In this document: piece after piece, positions 22,842-35,084 of the stretch | How positions within the stretch are numbered: the stretch's first letter is position 1 | How the letters are laid out: the number at the start of each line of letters is the position of its first letter | Origin: Hygrophila difformis | Lineage: Eukaryota; Streptophyta; Magnoliopsida; Lamiales; Acanthaceae | Direction: 5' to 3' | NCBI GenBank assembly: GCA_030278955.1 | Contig: JAOANR010000001.1 | Location: 42,744,890-42,808,889, forward strand | Length of the DNA stretch: 64,000 nucleotides | The notes under the pieces: generated by a model | The model's input: the letters and a program-made list of their open reading frames with translations, nothing else | Told to the model about the DNA's origin: nothing | Database searches by the model: none | Program-made: the position numbers and the translations under genes

Positions 22842-23486
22842 TAGGGGTGAAAGCGGGACGGATAATTCCCGCCCGATCCGATGCCGTATTCGATTATTAT
22901 TCGAATCCGAATTCGAATTTTTATATCCGGCGGATACAGGACCGGATATGGGATTGCCAATATCCGCCCGTATTCGAAAAATCCGAATATCATGCGAATA
23001 TTATCCGTATTTTCTATCCGAATATCCAAAATTTTATATATTTTATATGTGTATTATAATGTATTATATTAACTATAAAATAAATAAGTAATACTATATG
23101 TATAAATATAATCAAAAGCTTGAAAACCATGTGTAATTAATGAAATCAAATTATATTAATCAACTCGACTACCTCATTAGGTTCTTTGCATCTAAACTCT
23201 AGTACGTAACATCTTGTAGTGATGTTATTTAGATGTCTTGAAAAAAATAACTAATGATGTTGGAGTATATTCTAATTTCTCTTAAAAAATTATAAGAACT
23301 AATAATTTTAAAAATTATAAGATTATCCGAGTTAAAATCCGAATCCATCTCGTATCCGTTTCCCGATATATTCGAATTCGTATTTGTATCCGGTCTATTC
23401 GTATTCGATTCCGTATTCGACAAAAAATATGGGATAGGATACGGGACGAGTACTATCCGCCCGTATCCGTCCCGTTTTCACCCCTA
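22842..23486. mobile_element. hAT-type MITE with 8-bp target duplication
   Basis: It begins taggggtgaaagcgggacgg and ends with the inverse ccgtcccgttttcaccccta. The 8-bp repeat cagacaag flanks both ends exactly (22834-22841, 23487-23494). Long inner inverted segments rich in tatccg/cggata and attcgaa make it potentially self-folding. No transposase ORF. TIR and duplication length fit hAT. Confidence 0.88.
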
Positions 23487-23662
23487 CAGACAAGTGATGA
23501 ACTTGGGCTTGTGGAATTTATCTTACATTCACCCAAAAAGGATCACTAAAACACAAGAAAAAATTGTTATAAACATTATTATTATAGGTAGTTGCAAACC
23601 AATTACCATAATATATTAATTTTTCAATACACAAAAAAATATAAAGATTATTAAAATTAATA

Positions 23663-23852
23663 CTCCCTCCGTCCCATTCCAAATGTCCTACTTACTATTT
23701 TTGGATGTCCCATTACAAATGTCTTCTTTCTATAAATAGAAATAATTTTCCCCTCCAACAACTATATGGACCCCACCATATACTCACAAACCAACTTTAC
23801 CTTAATTCCCGTGCCCAACAGTAACAGGACACTTGGGGTGGGACGGAGGGAG
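23663..23852. mobile_element. Stowaway MITE (mariner-type), 190 bp
   Basis: Terminal ctccctccgtccca is matched by inverted tgggacggagggag, flanked by TA on both sides. Size and ends are typical of Stowaway. Confidence 0.92.
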
Positions 23853-24018
23853 TATTTTTCTTAACAGCTATACATGATAGGAAATGGATGGTCAATAGAA
23901 TGAGTTCATATATACCACATACAATGTGACGGGACAAAGGAGATGGATAATAGAATGAGTGAGTAATTAAACCCCAATAATTGATCACTAAGCCAAGTTC
24001 AAACCCCAATAAATAGTA

Positions 24019-24287
24019 CTCCCTCCGTCCCACCTTACTTGTCATGTTTGATTTTTTGGCACTGTTCATTGTTTCACTTTGACTTAATTTTATTGCAAGT
24101 ATATATTTGATAGAAAATAGTCGAGTTGGGTCTTGTTAGAATCGTATAATCATGTAGTTTCAGAATATATAATTTACATAATTTTTTTATTGTACATGTT
24201 TTGAGATATTAACAGTTGAAAAAATGCATTGAATTGTGTGCAGAAATAAAATGAGACAAGTTAAATGAGACAGAGGGACAGATGGAG
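24019..24287. mobile_element. Stowaway-like MITE, older copy
   Basis: It starts ctccctccgtcccacc, ends with decayed gagggacagatggag, and is flanked by TA on both sides. The inner segment cactgttcattg is also seen in the copy at 31753-31865. Confidence 0.8.
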
Positions 24288-24343
24288 TAATAAATATAGA
24301 AGACTAATAAAAATGATAAATATACCGGTTTAGTAGGCCTCAC

Positions 24344-24884
24344 CAAGGTTTTAAATATCGGTTTCGATGTCTATATCGGACATATAAATTTAGGAAAATT
24401 TCGAAGATATTTGAAATTTCGAAGATATTTGTAATTTTTTGAGAAAATCACATCGAGTTTCTGAGATGATGAAAATGAAGATATTTCAAATTTCCTCATC
24501 TATGTTACTATATAAATTAGTAATATGCTAACAATACTCATTCAATTATGCTAATAATATTATTAATATCGTGCACCATGTTGATTGATAAGAGATGTAA
24601 AATCGATGAAAACAAGTTATTTGAATGGCATTAATCAATGTGTCGAAACATAAATTTTAGTTTTTAATTTTTTTTTAAAAAAACATGTTTTTAGAATTTA
24701 AAAAAAACATTTTTATTAAAAAATTTCGGGAAATTTCGGACAAATTTCGGGAAATATGGAGTTTCGGGCGAAATTTCGATGGATATTTTGCAAAAAATAT
24801 TATAAGTGAAATTTCGCTTCGAGGTATCCCGAAATCCAAAATTTCCGTCGAAATTTCGGTGATTTCGAAGATCTTTAAAACAAT
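24344..24884. mobile_element. Probable hAT-like MITE
   Basis: Ends caaggttttaaatatcg and atctttaaaacaatg are inverted relatives. The flanks ggcctcac and ggcctacc resemble an 8-bp duplication with mismatches. The interior is rich in gaaatttcg/cgaaatttc in both orientations and would fold on itself. No transposase ORF. Confidence 0.55.
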
Positions 24885-25328
24885 GGGCCTACCAGCCTCT
24901 TCGTAAAGCCTGGCCCGAATAAATAGGTTTCCAAAGCCTGTCATTAAGTATGCTACATCATAAACCCTGTGGCTGTACGTAGGCTAGGTCACAGGCTTGT
25001 TGGGTTCCTGGACTGTTCCCACCACCCCTAACGGTAACCCTCGCTTACTCTCCGGAGTTGATTTGCACGATGATTTCTGTTATTTTTCTGGATTATCCCT
25101 TTGAATTGTTTGATCTTAAGCTTTTCAGATTGATCTTGATTTCTCTGTAATTTAAAATGGTTCGTTCCATTAACCGTTTTCTGAACAGATGCTTTTGTTA
25201 AAAAAATAAGCGACTGTGATTTGTTCATTGAATGACATGAGTTTCACTGTTTTGTTGTACTGTTGTAGAAACCCCCGCTGCCTCATAGCTTAAATTCTGT
25301 ATGTAACACGACGGCAGTGGGAATGAGT
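24885..25328. other. Upstream flank of the PP2A A-subunit gene
   Basis: No ORF with support. It may hold the promoter and first untranslated exon of the downstream gene, but I can point to no decisive TATA box or splice donor. It ends with gaatgagt (25321-25328), the target duplication of the next hAT element. Confidence 0.4.
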
Positions 25329-25516
25329 CAGAGCCGTCTCGAACTTTTTGGAGGCCCTGAGCGAATATTTTAATTAGGCCCCCCTATAGTGTAACAACCC
25401 GGGAACTTAAATGTAGTGAAATAAACTATTCATACTAATAAAATACATTTCTTTCTCGGTAACCATCCTGTAATAACTCCAAAATTAAGCGTGCTTATCT
25501 TGGAGTAATATTAATA

Positions 25517-25643
25517 TTCCCTTCGTCCTTGCTATATTGTCTTGTTTGATGTTTTTTACATTGCCCGTCATTCTCCATTTTAAAAAAAAATATTGAATTA
25601 TGTGAAGAAGTCAAATAAAAGATTTATGTTGGGACGAATGGAG
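25517..25643. mobile_element. Decayed Stowaway-like MITE inside the hAT element
   Basis: Left ttcccttcgtcc and right gggacgaatggag are degenerate inverted ends next to TA on each side. Confidence 0.55.
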
Positions 25644-25786
25644 TATTAGTTACTAGATCCAAAACAACAAAAATAAATCATAATATTAAATGGAGAATTT
25701 TGAATACAATAAAAAAAAATGAAAATATTTTAATAACTTTGTCTTTGAAAAAATACAATCGAAAATTTTTATCATTTTGAGATTTT

Positions 25787-25953
25787 TTGGGTAAGCATTG
25801 ACACTCATGTGTCGGTAAAAATATGTGGAAGTCCAAGCCACACAAATTACAAATGGGGATAAAGGGAGGGATAAGGGGTCAGGTGAGAATCGAACCCCCA
25901 ACCATAATATTATAAATTAAGGTACATGACCAATAGACCAAATCCTCATTCCC
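25787..25953 (-). mobile_element. tRNA-derived SINE, family member 2
   Basis: A perfect 16-bp direct repeat atcattttgagatttt flanks it (25771-25786, 25954-25969). On the minus strand it contains tggtctattggtcatg (A-box region), gggggttcgattctcacc (B-box region) and the shared body cttatccctccctttatcc..tttgtaatttgtgtggc. It is nested inside the hAT element. Confidence 0.88.
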
Positions 25954-26388
25954 ATCATTTTGAGATTTTGAAAGAATATGAAAAATGAAAGTAAAAGAAA
26001 CTAGAAAAAAAAATTATCTGATTTGATAAATATTAATCAAAATTTAAATAAAAATAAAATAAATAAAAAATAAAACCTAAAGAATAAAATGGAGCCCCCA
26101 AAATTTGGGGGCCCGGAGCAAGTGCTCCACTTGCTCTTGCTAAGAGCCGGCTCTGGAATGAGTGGTTTATAGACAAGGTTTGTGATTTTCTGGACAGGAT
26201 GGTTTATTCTTGCATGATTATGTATGTTTTAGGGTTCAGGAAGATAAATTATATATAGGCTTATTAAATTAAGCTTCTGCAGCATTCGTGTTATGAGCGT
26301 TCATCTACAAATTGGATGAGCTTGATCTTTATCTAAAATTTGAATGTGTTTTTATGAAGCTTGTGCTACTGCGAAGATTTTTTTGAGT

Positions 26389-29300
26389 ATGGCGATGGAG
26401 GACGAGGGAATTGCAGAGCTGATAGATGATTTAAAGATTGATAGCCTTTTTCGTCGTTTGCACTCTAGTATGCGTCTACTTTCCACAACAGCACGGGCCC
26501 TCGGGGAGGAGAGGACTCGGAGGGAGTTGATCCCATTTCTTAGTGTGAACAATGATGAGCATTATGAGGCGCTGCATAATATGGCCGAGGAATTGGGTAA
26601 CTTCATTCCACGTGTTGGTGGGGTGGAGCATGCTCGTGCCATCCTCCCTCCTTTGGAAACACTCTGTACCATGGAAGAGATATATGTGAGGGACAGAGCA
26701 GTGAAGTCATTGTGCAAAATTGGATCACAGATGAGGAAGAGTGATCTGGTCGAGTGCTTCATTCCTCTTGTCAAGGTCATATATTATGCTTATCATTCTT
26801 TATTTTGTTAGTATTTTCAATATGATCTCATTCCACCCAGAGTGTGTTAATGCACAATTGACAATTCTGACCAGCATTCTGTAATATGTTTTAATATATT
26901 CCTGTTGACTGTTGTTGTGTTTCCTTTTTTATAGCTCTAGTATATTTGTTAGCTTTATGTTAATTTCATAAGTTTACTCTTCCTCACATCATGAAGTGGT
27001 GAATTGATTTGTGTTACATTATCTAGTGCTGGAAATTTGATTTAGTATTTGTATACATTCTCTTGTTTTCTTATTGAAGCTTTTTCTACTCTAGTTCCAT
27101 TTTCATAGTTAGCTGGTTTTGCATACAGAGATTGGCAGTGGGTGAGTGCTTTAAAGCTCGAAGCTCAGCTTGTGGACTGTTTCATATAGCTTACCCAAGT
27201 GCCTTAGACACGTTGAAGACCGAACTGAGGTCAACATACAGCCAATTGTGTAAAGATGACATGCCAATAGTGAGAAGCGCTGCAGCAACAAATTTGGGAA
27301 AATTTGCTGCAACTGTGGAATCTGCTCATCTCAAGATTGACGTTATAAAAATGTTTGATGATCTTAAACAAGATGGTAAAATAAAGCTTTTACTCTTTGC
27401 ATTTTATTTTTCATATAATGATGTTTTTAACGATCTTTAATTTAGAAGGATGGGTGAAGTACAAATTGGTTACTGAAACATAGAGTGCTCACTGCTCGAG
27501 AAGATGATGAATAGTTTTTAATCGTTAGATAAAGTTATTGAAAAAACACTGTTTGATACTCCACCTGTGAAATGATCAGCAGAAATCCCTTACCAGTACC
27601 ACTCATGGTACCTACAAATATAGATGGTGTCTGGAATAATGTTGCCATGAGATAGGGATTTAATTGGAGAAGTGATAGGAGATGTAATTAGCATTTTATT
27701 CCTTTTTCTAGATCAGGATTCTGTTCGTTTGCTAGCTTTTGAGGGTTGTGCTGCTCTTGGAAAGTTACTGAAATCTCAGGATTGTGTTGCACATATTCTC
27801 CCAGTTATTGTCAACTTTTCACAGGTACTCTTCAAATTGTATTTTCCATGTCAACTTCGAATCATGATTAGTGGAGTTGCTGTTGTATTTAAGCCTTTTT
27901 CATTAGTTTGCCGTATTTGTTTCATTCGTTGTAGCTAAGTATTGGTGATTTATCTTTTGCAGTGTATGTGATAATTACAGTTTAGTCCATGATGCATTGT
28001 TAGAACTTGGAACAATTCCAACATCTTTCCTTTTATTAAATGCTTTAACTTCCAGCATCCAGAATGCAGACTTTTAGAAATACTGATCTGCATAACTTTG
28101 AAATTATAAGCACGGAAATAACTTGATATATTTCAAGCATTGACTAGTTATATTTGTGCCTGCCAGTAAATGTAGTTTTCTTGTCTTTTCCTCCATTTTT
28201 TTAACATGCCCATTCTTTATAATTATGATATGCTCTTGTATATATTAGGATAAGTCTTGTCGCGTTCGTGCCATGGTTGCCGATCAGTTATACGAGCTTT
28301 ATAAAGCTGTAGGGCCTGATACTACTAGGTAATGATTTAATATATTCCCATATTTTAGTGTCTTTATTCTCATGTGGCATTATACTGTAAACTCTCTGGT
28401 TTTGTGTAACTCTTAAGATATTTTATCTTGCTAGGATGGATTTGATTCCTGCATATGTCTGCCTTCTTCGAGATAATGAAGCAGAAGTGCGAATAGCAGC
28501 TGCTGGGAAAGTCACACAGTTCTGCAAAATTCTTGATTCTGAACTGGCTATCCAACATATTCTCCCGTGTGTGAAGGTAGCTTCATTGTTCTGCTAGTTT
28601 TGAAACTGTAGTTTATGTGATTGTTTCCTTTATGTGTTATAAGAGGAGATGGTGTATTGCAGGAACTGTCATCTGATTCTTCACAAGACGTAAGGTCTGC
28701 TTTGGCATCTGTTATAATGGAAATGGCTCCTGTTTTGGGGAAGGTATAAACTATTTGCAACTTTAACAATCAAATTTCCAGATAGACTGTCCAAGGATTA
28801 TCTTTTTGGCCTACGTGGCTACAAAAGCTGCATGTTCATTTATTTCAATGTGTAAAAACTCAAGTAATTGCAGCTGCTCTGTTTTGAAACTTGAATGTTT
28901 ATTTATGAATCAGTCATATGGTTCTTGACACTTGACAGTTCTATCTTAAGCCCTAATTCTACCCAGTGAAGTTGATAATTCGTAGCCGTAGCGGCTGTTT
29001 TACTCTTTTATTCCCTTTATAAGAATTTTGCATCTCGTTCTTCTGTTTTTTCTAATCTTAATAAGCAGCACTGTTGCTTTTCATTTTGCCTCCCATTTTC
29101 TTTTATACTTTTTGTCCTTTGTGTATGTGTATATATTGATCCTTCTATAAAAAAATTCCCACTGTCCCACATGTATTCAGTATGTGGTGTCATTGAACCC
29201 ATCATTAAATTTCAACTGGGTTTTTGCATACCATCATCATCTTACTTGTTATTTGATTTATGCAGGAGGCAACAATTGACCAACTTCTTCCAATATTTCT

Positions 29301-30714
29301 TTCCCTTCTGAAAGATGAATTTCCTGATGTTCGCCTTAACTTCATTAGAGGGCTTAATTTCAATCAGGTATTTTGCATTCCATTGATTGATATCATGCTT
29401 AATTACCATGTAAACTTATTCATCTTTTTTGCCATATGCAGGTCATTGGAATTGATTTGCTCTCTCAATCTGTATTACAAGCTATTGTTGAACTTGCTGA
29501 ACACGAACGCTGGACGGTCCGACTTGCGATCATAGGAGAATGCATTCCTTTATTCGCAAGAAGTCAGATGGGTGTTGGGTTTTTTGCTGATAAGTTGGGT
29601 GCCCTTTGCACGCAGGGGCTCTTGGACAAGGTTGAACTTCTGTTGCGCATTTGTTTTTATTAATGTTCGATCAGCCGCATATCCATTACATACTGTCCTT
29701 CATTTAACTATTTTTTCGACAAAATCATTGTGGCATTGATGACAGTGGAAGTTCTTTCTAGAACTTCAGAGATCAAGGTTTAAAAAATTGGATATTCGAG
29801 GCAACCTTTGTGGTGAGAGAGAAATCAATTATTATATCCTAACTGTTGGGGATTTCATTCAGGTTCACAGGATTCGAGATGTTGCGGCTCATTATTTGGA
29901 GGAATTGGCACAAAAATTTGGCCCAGAGTGGACAATGGAGCATATAATTCCTCAGGTTCAACTCATTTCAATTATTTTCATATTTGAAAAGCTAGAATTG
30001 CTACTTGTACATTCAGTTAATCTTTCCTCGAAACGTGCTACATTTTGAAAGCTCAAATTTGATTTATTGTTTGCATGCAGGTGCTGGAGATGATAAACCA
30101 TCAACACTACTTTTACCGGATGGCTGTTCTATATGCAATTTCTTTACTCGCTCGCGTCTTAGGTTCTGAGATAGCATGTTCTACACTACTGCCTGTTATA
30201 ATCGATGCATCCAAGGACAGGTACATATTCTTCCAAATCTATTTTTGAACCATTACACCATGGTTAAAAATTCTCATTAACTATATTAACAATACTGAAT
30301 TAATGCAATCATTGCAGAGTGTCCTACATTAGATCCAGGGTGGCAAGGGTGTTGCAGTCGATGGCTCCCATTTTCGATGAATCTGTGAGTATCCCTTATC
30401 ATTCTTCATGTTTCTTGAAATCTCTTGTTCTTGTTCATTAATTATTTAAAAATTATGTCAACTTTTTTGGTGAAGTGTGTGTGTCCAAGACAAAAGAGAG
30501 CCAAAGAGTAACTGAGAAATATGCCTAGATATTACTGTCTTGAATTCAGATTTTAGATCCAATCCTACTTTTCTCAATAATTGACTATTAGTTTGTCATA
30601 AATATGTAGGTGGTGGAGACATCAATATGCCCGACCTTGGAAGAGCTAGCAGAGGACCCTGATGTCAAGGTTCGTTTCTATGCCAATCGAGCTCTCGAGT
30701 CAATTGATGAATAG
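26389..30714 (+). CDS. PP2A 65-kDa scaffold (A) subunit, divergent paralog, 12 coding exons
   Basis: HEAT-repeat scaffold that bridges catalytic and B subunits of protein phosphatase 2A. Exons: 26389-26775, 27129-27375, 27712-27824, 28249-28328, 28435-28576, 28663-28743, 29266-29367, 29442-29630, 29863-29955, 30081-30220, 30318-30384, 30610-30714. All introns are GT-AG and the joined frame is open, giving 581 aa (family about 587). Conserved blocks include ARALGEERTR (39-48), SQLCKDDMP, QDSVRLLAFEGCAALGKLL, RDNEAEVRIAAAGKVT, LLKDEFPDVRLN and AIVELAE. I chose the ATG at 26389 because it begins the family-typical MAM; an in-frame ATG at 26344 would add 15 unlike residues. It is unusually diverged: conserved loop tryptophans are replaced at C136 (GGEWF site), C253 (DKSWRVR site) and G443 (LCMQW site), and the first HEAT repeat is altered. 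It may be neofunctionalised or decaying; no stop or frameshift is seen. Confidence 0.9.
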
Positions 30715-31227
30715 CACAATGATGACAAGCTCGGCTACACCAACCATTTCCAGTTTTTCTCCCGGGAAAGTTTCCCCGTGTTCTCCAATCATCGATCCTT
30801 AGTTCGTATATCCTTCCTTGTCTTTTGGTTGTTTGAATTGGAACAAATCTCCGATGCATCTCTACCTCTATTCTCGAGATGTTTTTTCACAAGTTTTAGA
30901 AATGATTGATATCTGTTCCTCTATTGTAAAATTACTTGGTGGGAGGATTCAAACTTTTTGCCATCACTTTGTATAAAAAGTTTGCTAGTGTGACAGTGAC
31001 CGAATTGCCAACTTAGGCGTTTTGTAGTTTTGTGCACTTAGCTATATCTACATATTGGTATTCGACAATTTCAAATTTTTTGAGTGAACAAAAGAGATTT
31101 CCTTATCAACATTTGATTGTTGTCTAAATTAAGTATATTTATGGTTTTAGAATAGTTAGAAATTTGATTTAAAGATCATTATGTTTAATTATATTGCATA
31201 GCTACATACTATATGTTGCTCTATTTA
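30715..31227 (+). other. 3' flank of the PP2A A-subunit gene
   Basis: Presumed 3' UTR followed by AT-rich intergenic DNA. No ORF or element ends seen. It ends in TTA (31225-31227), the target triplet of the next MITE. Confidence 0.5.
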
Positions 31228-31688
31228 GTGTGTGTTTGTTTCGGCGTTTTGAAAATTTCTGTAGCATTTAGAAAACGGATAATCATATGATTGTTGTAGC
31301 GAAACGTGCTACACAGAATAAAGTGTTTGGATGAATTTATGTTGTTCAAATTGCAATAATCTAATAATAAATTTTTAAAGTGTTGTTCGGCTTTGTGTTT
31401 TGGGTTAAACAATTATCACAAAGGGTATGGATAATAAAAATTAAAATAAATTTTATATTCCTTTCATTCCTTATTTTTAGGATATTTTGTTAAAAGAATT
31501 TAGGCTATCAAACGCACTTTTCTCACAACAACAATTTTCTGCTACAAGAAAATAGCTGCAACTTATTATGATCTTGCAGTTAATAAATTATTAATTTTTT
31601 TTCAACAAAACACTTTAATCTATTTATTTACATTTTAAAAACGCAATAATCAACTAATTTATTTCAAAATGCCAAAACAAGCACCCAC
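31228..31688. mobile_element. Tourist-like MITE (PIF/Harbinger type), 461 bp
   Basis: Left end gtgtgtgtttgtttcggcg and the inverted right end ccaaaacaagcacccac are imperfect inverted repeats, flanked by TTA on both sides (31225-31227, 31689-31691). The triplet duplication is the PIF/Harbinger signature. Confidence 0.75.
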
Positions 31689-31752
31689 TTAATAGTTAGT
31701 ATCACCAATTATTACGTACTATGTTACCATTTGTAGTTTGGCTTTTCTTGTA

Positions 31753-31865
31753 CTTCCTCCGTTCTTTTTTATTTGCACGTTTTGACTTTTGTCACTGTTC
31801 ATTGAGTAGCTTTGACTCGATTTTTTAATATAATTATATAAGATAAAATATAGGAACGGAGGAAG
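31753..31865. mobile_element. Stowaway MITE, 113 bp
   Basis: Ends cttcctccgttc and gaacggaggaag are inverted, flanked by TA on both sides. It shares the cactgttcattg inner motif with the copy at 24019-24287. Confidence 0.88.
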
Positions 31866-31867
31866 TA

Positions 31868-33015
31868 TTTATTTATAGTATGCTTTTGTCGGTGAAACAA
31901 TTATGACGGAACCCCTCGATGAGATGTATGCGTAGGGTAGTGTTAATGTCATTGAAGTTTTGTGTAGATGACCAATGAGTTAAAGATAAGTTGCAAGACC
32001 AACATGTTCTACAGCACAGTACTCAAGAGACTACCAAAGTACGTACATCTTTGAGGTTGGGTAGGGATGACAATTCCAACTGCACCCGCCCAAAACATGG
32101 ACGAAAATCAGAGAAAATGTGGATTCTTATAGAGTGACGGGTTAAATATATGTATACTTCCTCCTTTTTTTTTTTAAGGTTACAATCTCATTTGCACATA
32201 TGCCAATGCACATCTTCAAGGATTAATAACTCATATTCAGTACAAGTAAAAATTCTAAAAGTTTGATATTTAAAAACTATAATATGAGACGAATTCAACA
32301 AGATTTTTTATACTAACAAATAGATCTAATATCTAAATATAAAATATTTAAAAGCTTAATCACATGGCATGTAGAATGATTCAGAATTGATGTGTAATTT
32401 TTTTTGGATGACTGTACTTTTCTGGATGATTAATCAGCGTTTACGTGAAAACCTAAAATATAATTACTATATACCCTTAAAATTAATAAAAGATGAATAT
32501 ATTTAATAAGAGCAATAGAGTCTGCACATGATAAAAAGTATTCATAATTTGTTATATAGATAGATAGATAGATTTCTATAACATACACCTTAGACTATAT
32601 TAAATCTTTATACTAAAATTTTATTATAATTTTTTTGTTAAATCTTTTTTTATTTATTGATGAAAATATCTTGTCCGGTGTATTACGTGGATGGGGATTA
32701 CTAGTTTATTTGAAACTTGCATTTTCCGAAACACGACTTTTATATAAATTGAAAACAAATAAATTATGCTTGGAAACAGCTGGGAAATAGGAGTATACTG
32801 CTATGCACAAATAAAGCGTTTAGACGGCCCTCGATTAGAGAATCAGAATCCAGCGGGGATTTTTGTGAGGTAATTAGGGATGGAAATAGCTTAGGCTAAA
32901 CTAGGAATAGGCATGAATGGTCTACACCTAATCTGACCTATTACCCTTGATAAATCGAAGCCTAGCTTATTTATTTAAATATATGCCAGTTTTTATGCCT
33001 TTTAAAAATTTAATT
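31868..33015. other. Non-coding intergenic stretch
   Basis: AT-rich, no gene seen. It contains a short tagatagatagata microsatellite (about 32560-32574). The last 100 bp adjoin the 5'-truncated LINE, whose exact left border I could not fix. Confidence 0.5.
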
Positions 33016-33522
33016 AAGTACTTGGGGATCCCTATAGGGGGAAGGCTCAATGGCATTGAAATTTGGAAGCCGGTGGTGGAGAAAGTGGCGAATAGGCTGA
33101 TGGGTTGGAAAGGGCGGCTTCTGTCCCAAGCAGGGAGGCTGTGTCTTATTAAGTCTGTTCTGAACGCCCTTCCTACATACTATATGTCTATATTTAAAAT
33201 TCCCAAGGTGGTGGCGGATAGGTTGGAAAGACTTAAGAGAGGTTTTTTTTTTTTGAAACGACTTGGAAGGGGGTAGAAAGTTGCATACTATTTCATGGGA
33301 CAAAATCTGTCAACATAGGAAGCTCGGGGGTCTGCACATACTGGACACTTTGCGATTCAATCAGGTGTTATTGCTTAAATGGCGCTGGAGATATGGGTGT
33401 GAGAGCTCTCTTTGGAAAAAAGTGATTGACGAAAAGTATTATGGGAGTTGCTCTCCATTGATTCCTAAAGTAAGAACAGGCCCATCGGTGTGGGGAAATA
33501 TTTGCAAGTCTTGGGATAATAG
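33016..33522 (+). pseudogene. LINE reverse transcriptase C-terminal fragment
   Basis: KYLGIPIGGRLNG, WKGRLLSQAGRLCLIKSVLNALPTYYMS and, in a shifted frame, ISWDKICQHRKLGGLHILDTLRFNQVLLLKW are characteristic of the thumb and post-RT region of plant L1-type LINEs. The frame shifts around the T-run at 33243-33255. The catalytic YADD region is missing upstream. The piece stops at 33522, where the copia-type element inserts. Confidence 0.85.
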
Positions 33523-34475
33523 TGTTAGGTCCACGGGGAAGCAAGACAGACACTTTATACTAAGGTTCACTGTAAGACAATGAACTCAAGCAACAACAAC
33601 AGAATATTAAATCAAGATATAACTTGAGCACAGCGGAATAATTATAAAGCATAAAGTAAATCAATGAGACAAGCAATTGATGACCCAGTTCGGCCTTCGG
33701 CCTACGTCTGGGGGATACCAATCCAGGAGGTTATTTTACTATGTGTTTCAAGATGGTATACAACCAAACACACTAGCAAAATAAAGAGAATGACTTCACC
33801 CTAATCTTCAGGCGGATAGTTGTTGGAACCAGAAGCTCTCCCAAGTTCTGGTATAGGTTTCTCCACCTATTTCAACTCCCCAAAGCTCCTGCCTTGAGTT
33901 TCCCCTGAAGAAGTCCGTGAATCACTTCTCTGGAACAAGATGATTCTGAACGGTGTAAGCTTATCTCCTGTGAAGCCTTTGGACGATCTCCTCAAGTAGT
34001 TTAACAACTTGCAATCAATCAGAGAAGAGTCCAAGGCTTGTCGATTTAGCAGCAACAGATGGATTCAAAGAACAGGGGCTGCAAATTGATCGGGCTTCTC
34101 ACAAGGTGATTCCGAAAGCTTAGAGAGAATTTCAGAGTGATTCAGAGATTGTAGATATGAGAAGTTGTCTTCCATTCCTCAGAAATTCCTTTTAACCAAG
34201 AAGCTCTCAAACTGGAACGGTCATATTGGAAATAGCCGCTGAGATTTGACAGGGTCCGTTAGACACAAATTCAAATTCTTGTTTCACTAATCTGGAGGAG
34301 GATTCCTGCAAAATAAACATTAGTAAATAATCTCCCAAGATTAGGAAAAGAGCCGTTGGGGCTGGAGCAAGGTTTTCAGAGATTCCACGTCGCACATGAA
34401 GACTGCCGCTCAGGAGGTTCATCCATAGTGTTCAATCATCGACTTTGAACTTCCGTCAAAACACAGGACCCAACA
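33523..34475 (-). repeat. 3' LTR of the copia-type element
   Basis: 953 bp, tgttagg...cccaaca; contains a palindromic ttcggccttcggcct segment. About 20 substitutions against the right LTR, no length change. Confidence 0.92.
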
Positions 34476-34476
34476 A

Positions 34477-34490
34477 TCTCCCCCTTTTTG
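34477..34490 (-). other. Polypurine tract of the copia-type element
   Basis: Minus strand reads caaaaagggggaga just before the 3' LTR. Confidence 0.75.
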
Positions 34491-35084
34491 ACAGGAAGTG
34501 AGCCATAACAATAATCCAGCCGATGATGAACTATTACAAGAAAAACAATGAACCTAACAGCACCATTCTCCCAACTACCCTAATACATCCCAGAAAAGCT
34601 CTTTACAAAATATGACAACATCAACATAGAGCTTGTACATTCAAACCACAAGGGGAAATATCCAGCAAACAATTCAAAAATACCAGCAACCAAAAAACAT
34701 CAGATTATAAACCATATATCGCAAAGAGATTAGAGTTAGAAAGATGTTACCAATCTCCAGAGGATGTTTAATTTAGCACGTTGAATTTGATCTCTCCCCC
34801 TCTGGATCACCTTTAACTGTCAAAAAACATTTAACTCCTCTTCAATGTCACCTCCATCTGTGCTCATATATGCTCAATATTTGCACAATTGACTTCTGGA
34901 CCAAGATATCAGATAATATTTTTCCTTGAAGTGACTCATTGGGCCAGTCTAGTGGATCTCTTGTGATCTCCCCCTAACAATTATAATTCCTGCATCCCAA
35001 ATCATTAGCAAATAATCATATTGAACAAGTTTTGGGTTAGGAATTTGAACCGTTTACACAATGGGGGGATCCGATCGGCTTCAT
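34491..35084 (-). other. Untranslated region between gag and the polypurine tract
   Basis: About 600 bp without ORF. This is where pol would follow gag in a complete copia element; I see no trace of it. Confidence 0.65.

Larger units (their letters stand above)
25329..26155. mobile_element. Non-autonomous hAT element, 827 bp, carrying nested MITE and SINE
   Basis: Ends cagagccgtctc and the inverse gagccggctctg are flanked by a perfect 8-bp repeat gaatgagt (25321-25328, 26156-26163). There is no transposase ORF. Inside are a decayed Stowaway-like unit and a minus-strand SINE with its own 16-bp target duplication, so this element predates both. It lies 234 bp upstream of the PP2A A-subunit start codon, in the promoter or a 5' leader intron. 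Confidence 0.92.

Noticed and set aside
25028..25228. Minus-strand 66-codon ORF upstream of the PP2A gene
   Set aside because: No domain, and composition like the AT-rich surroundings.
32560..32705. Possible Helitron 3' end (gattactagt near 32697-32706)
   Set aside because: No stable hairpin directly before the CTAGT-like end and no partner 5' end nearby.
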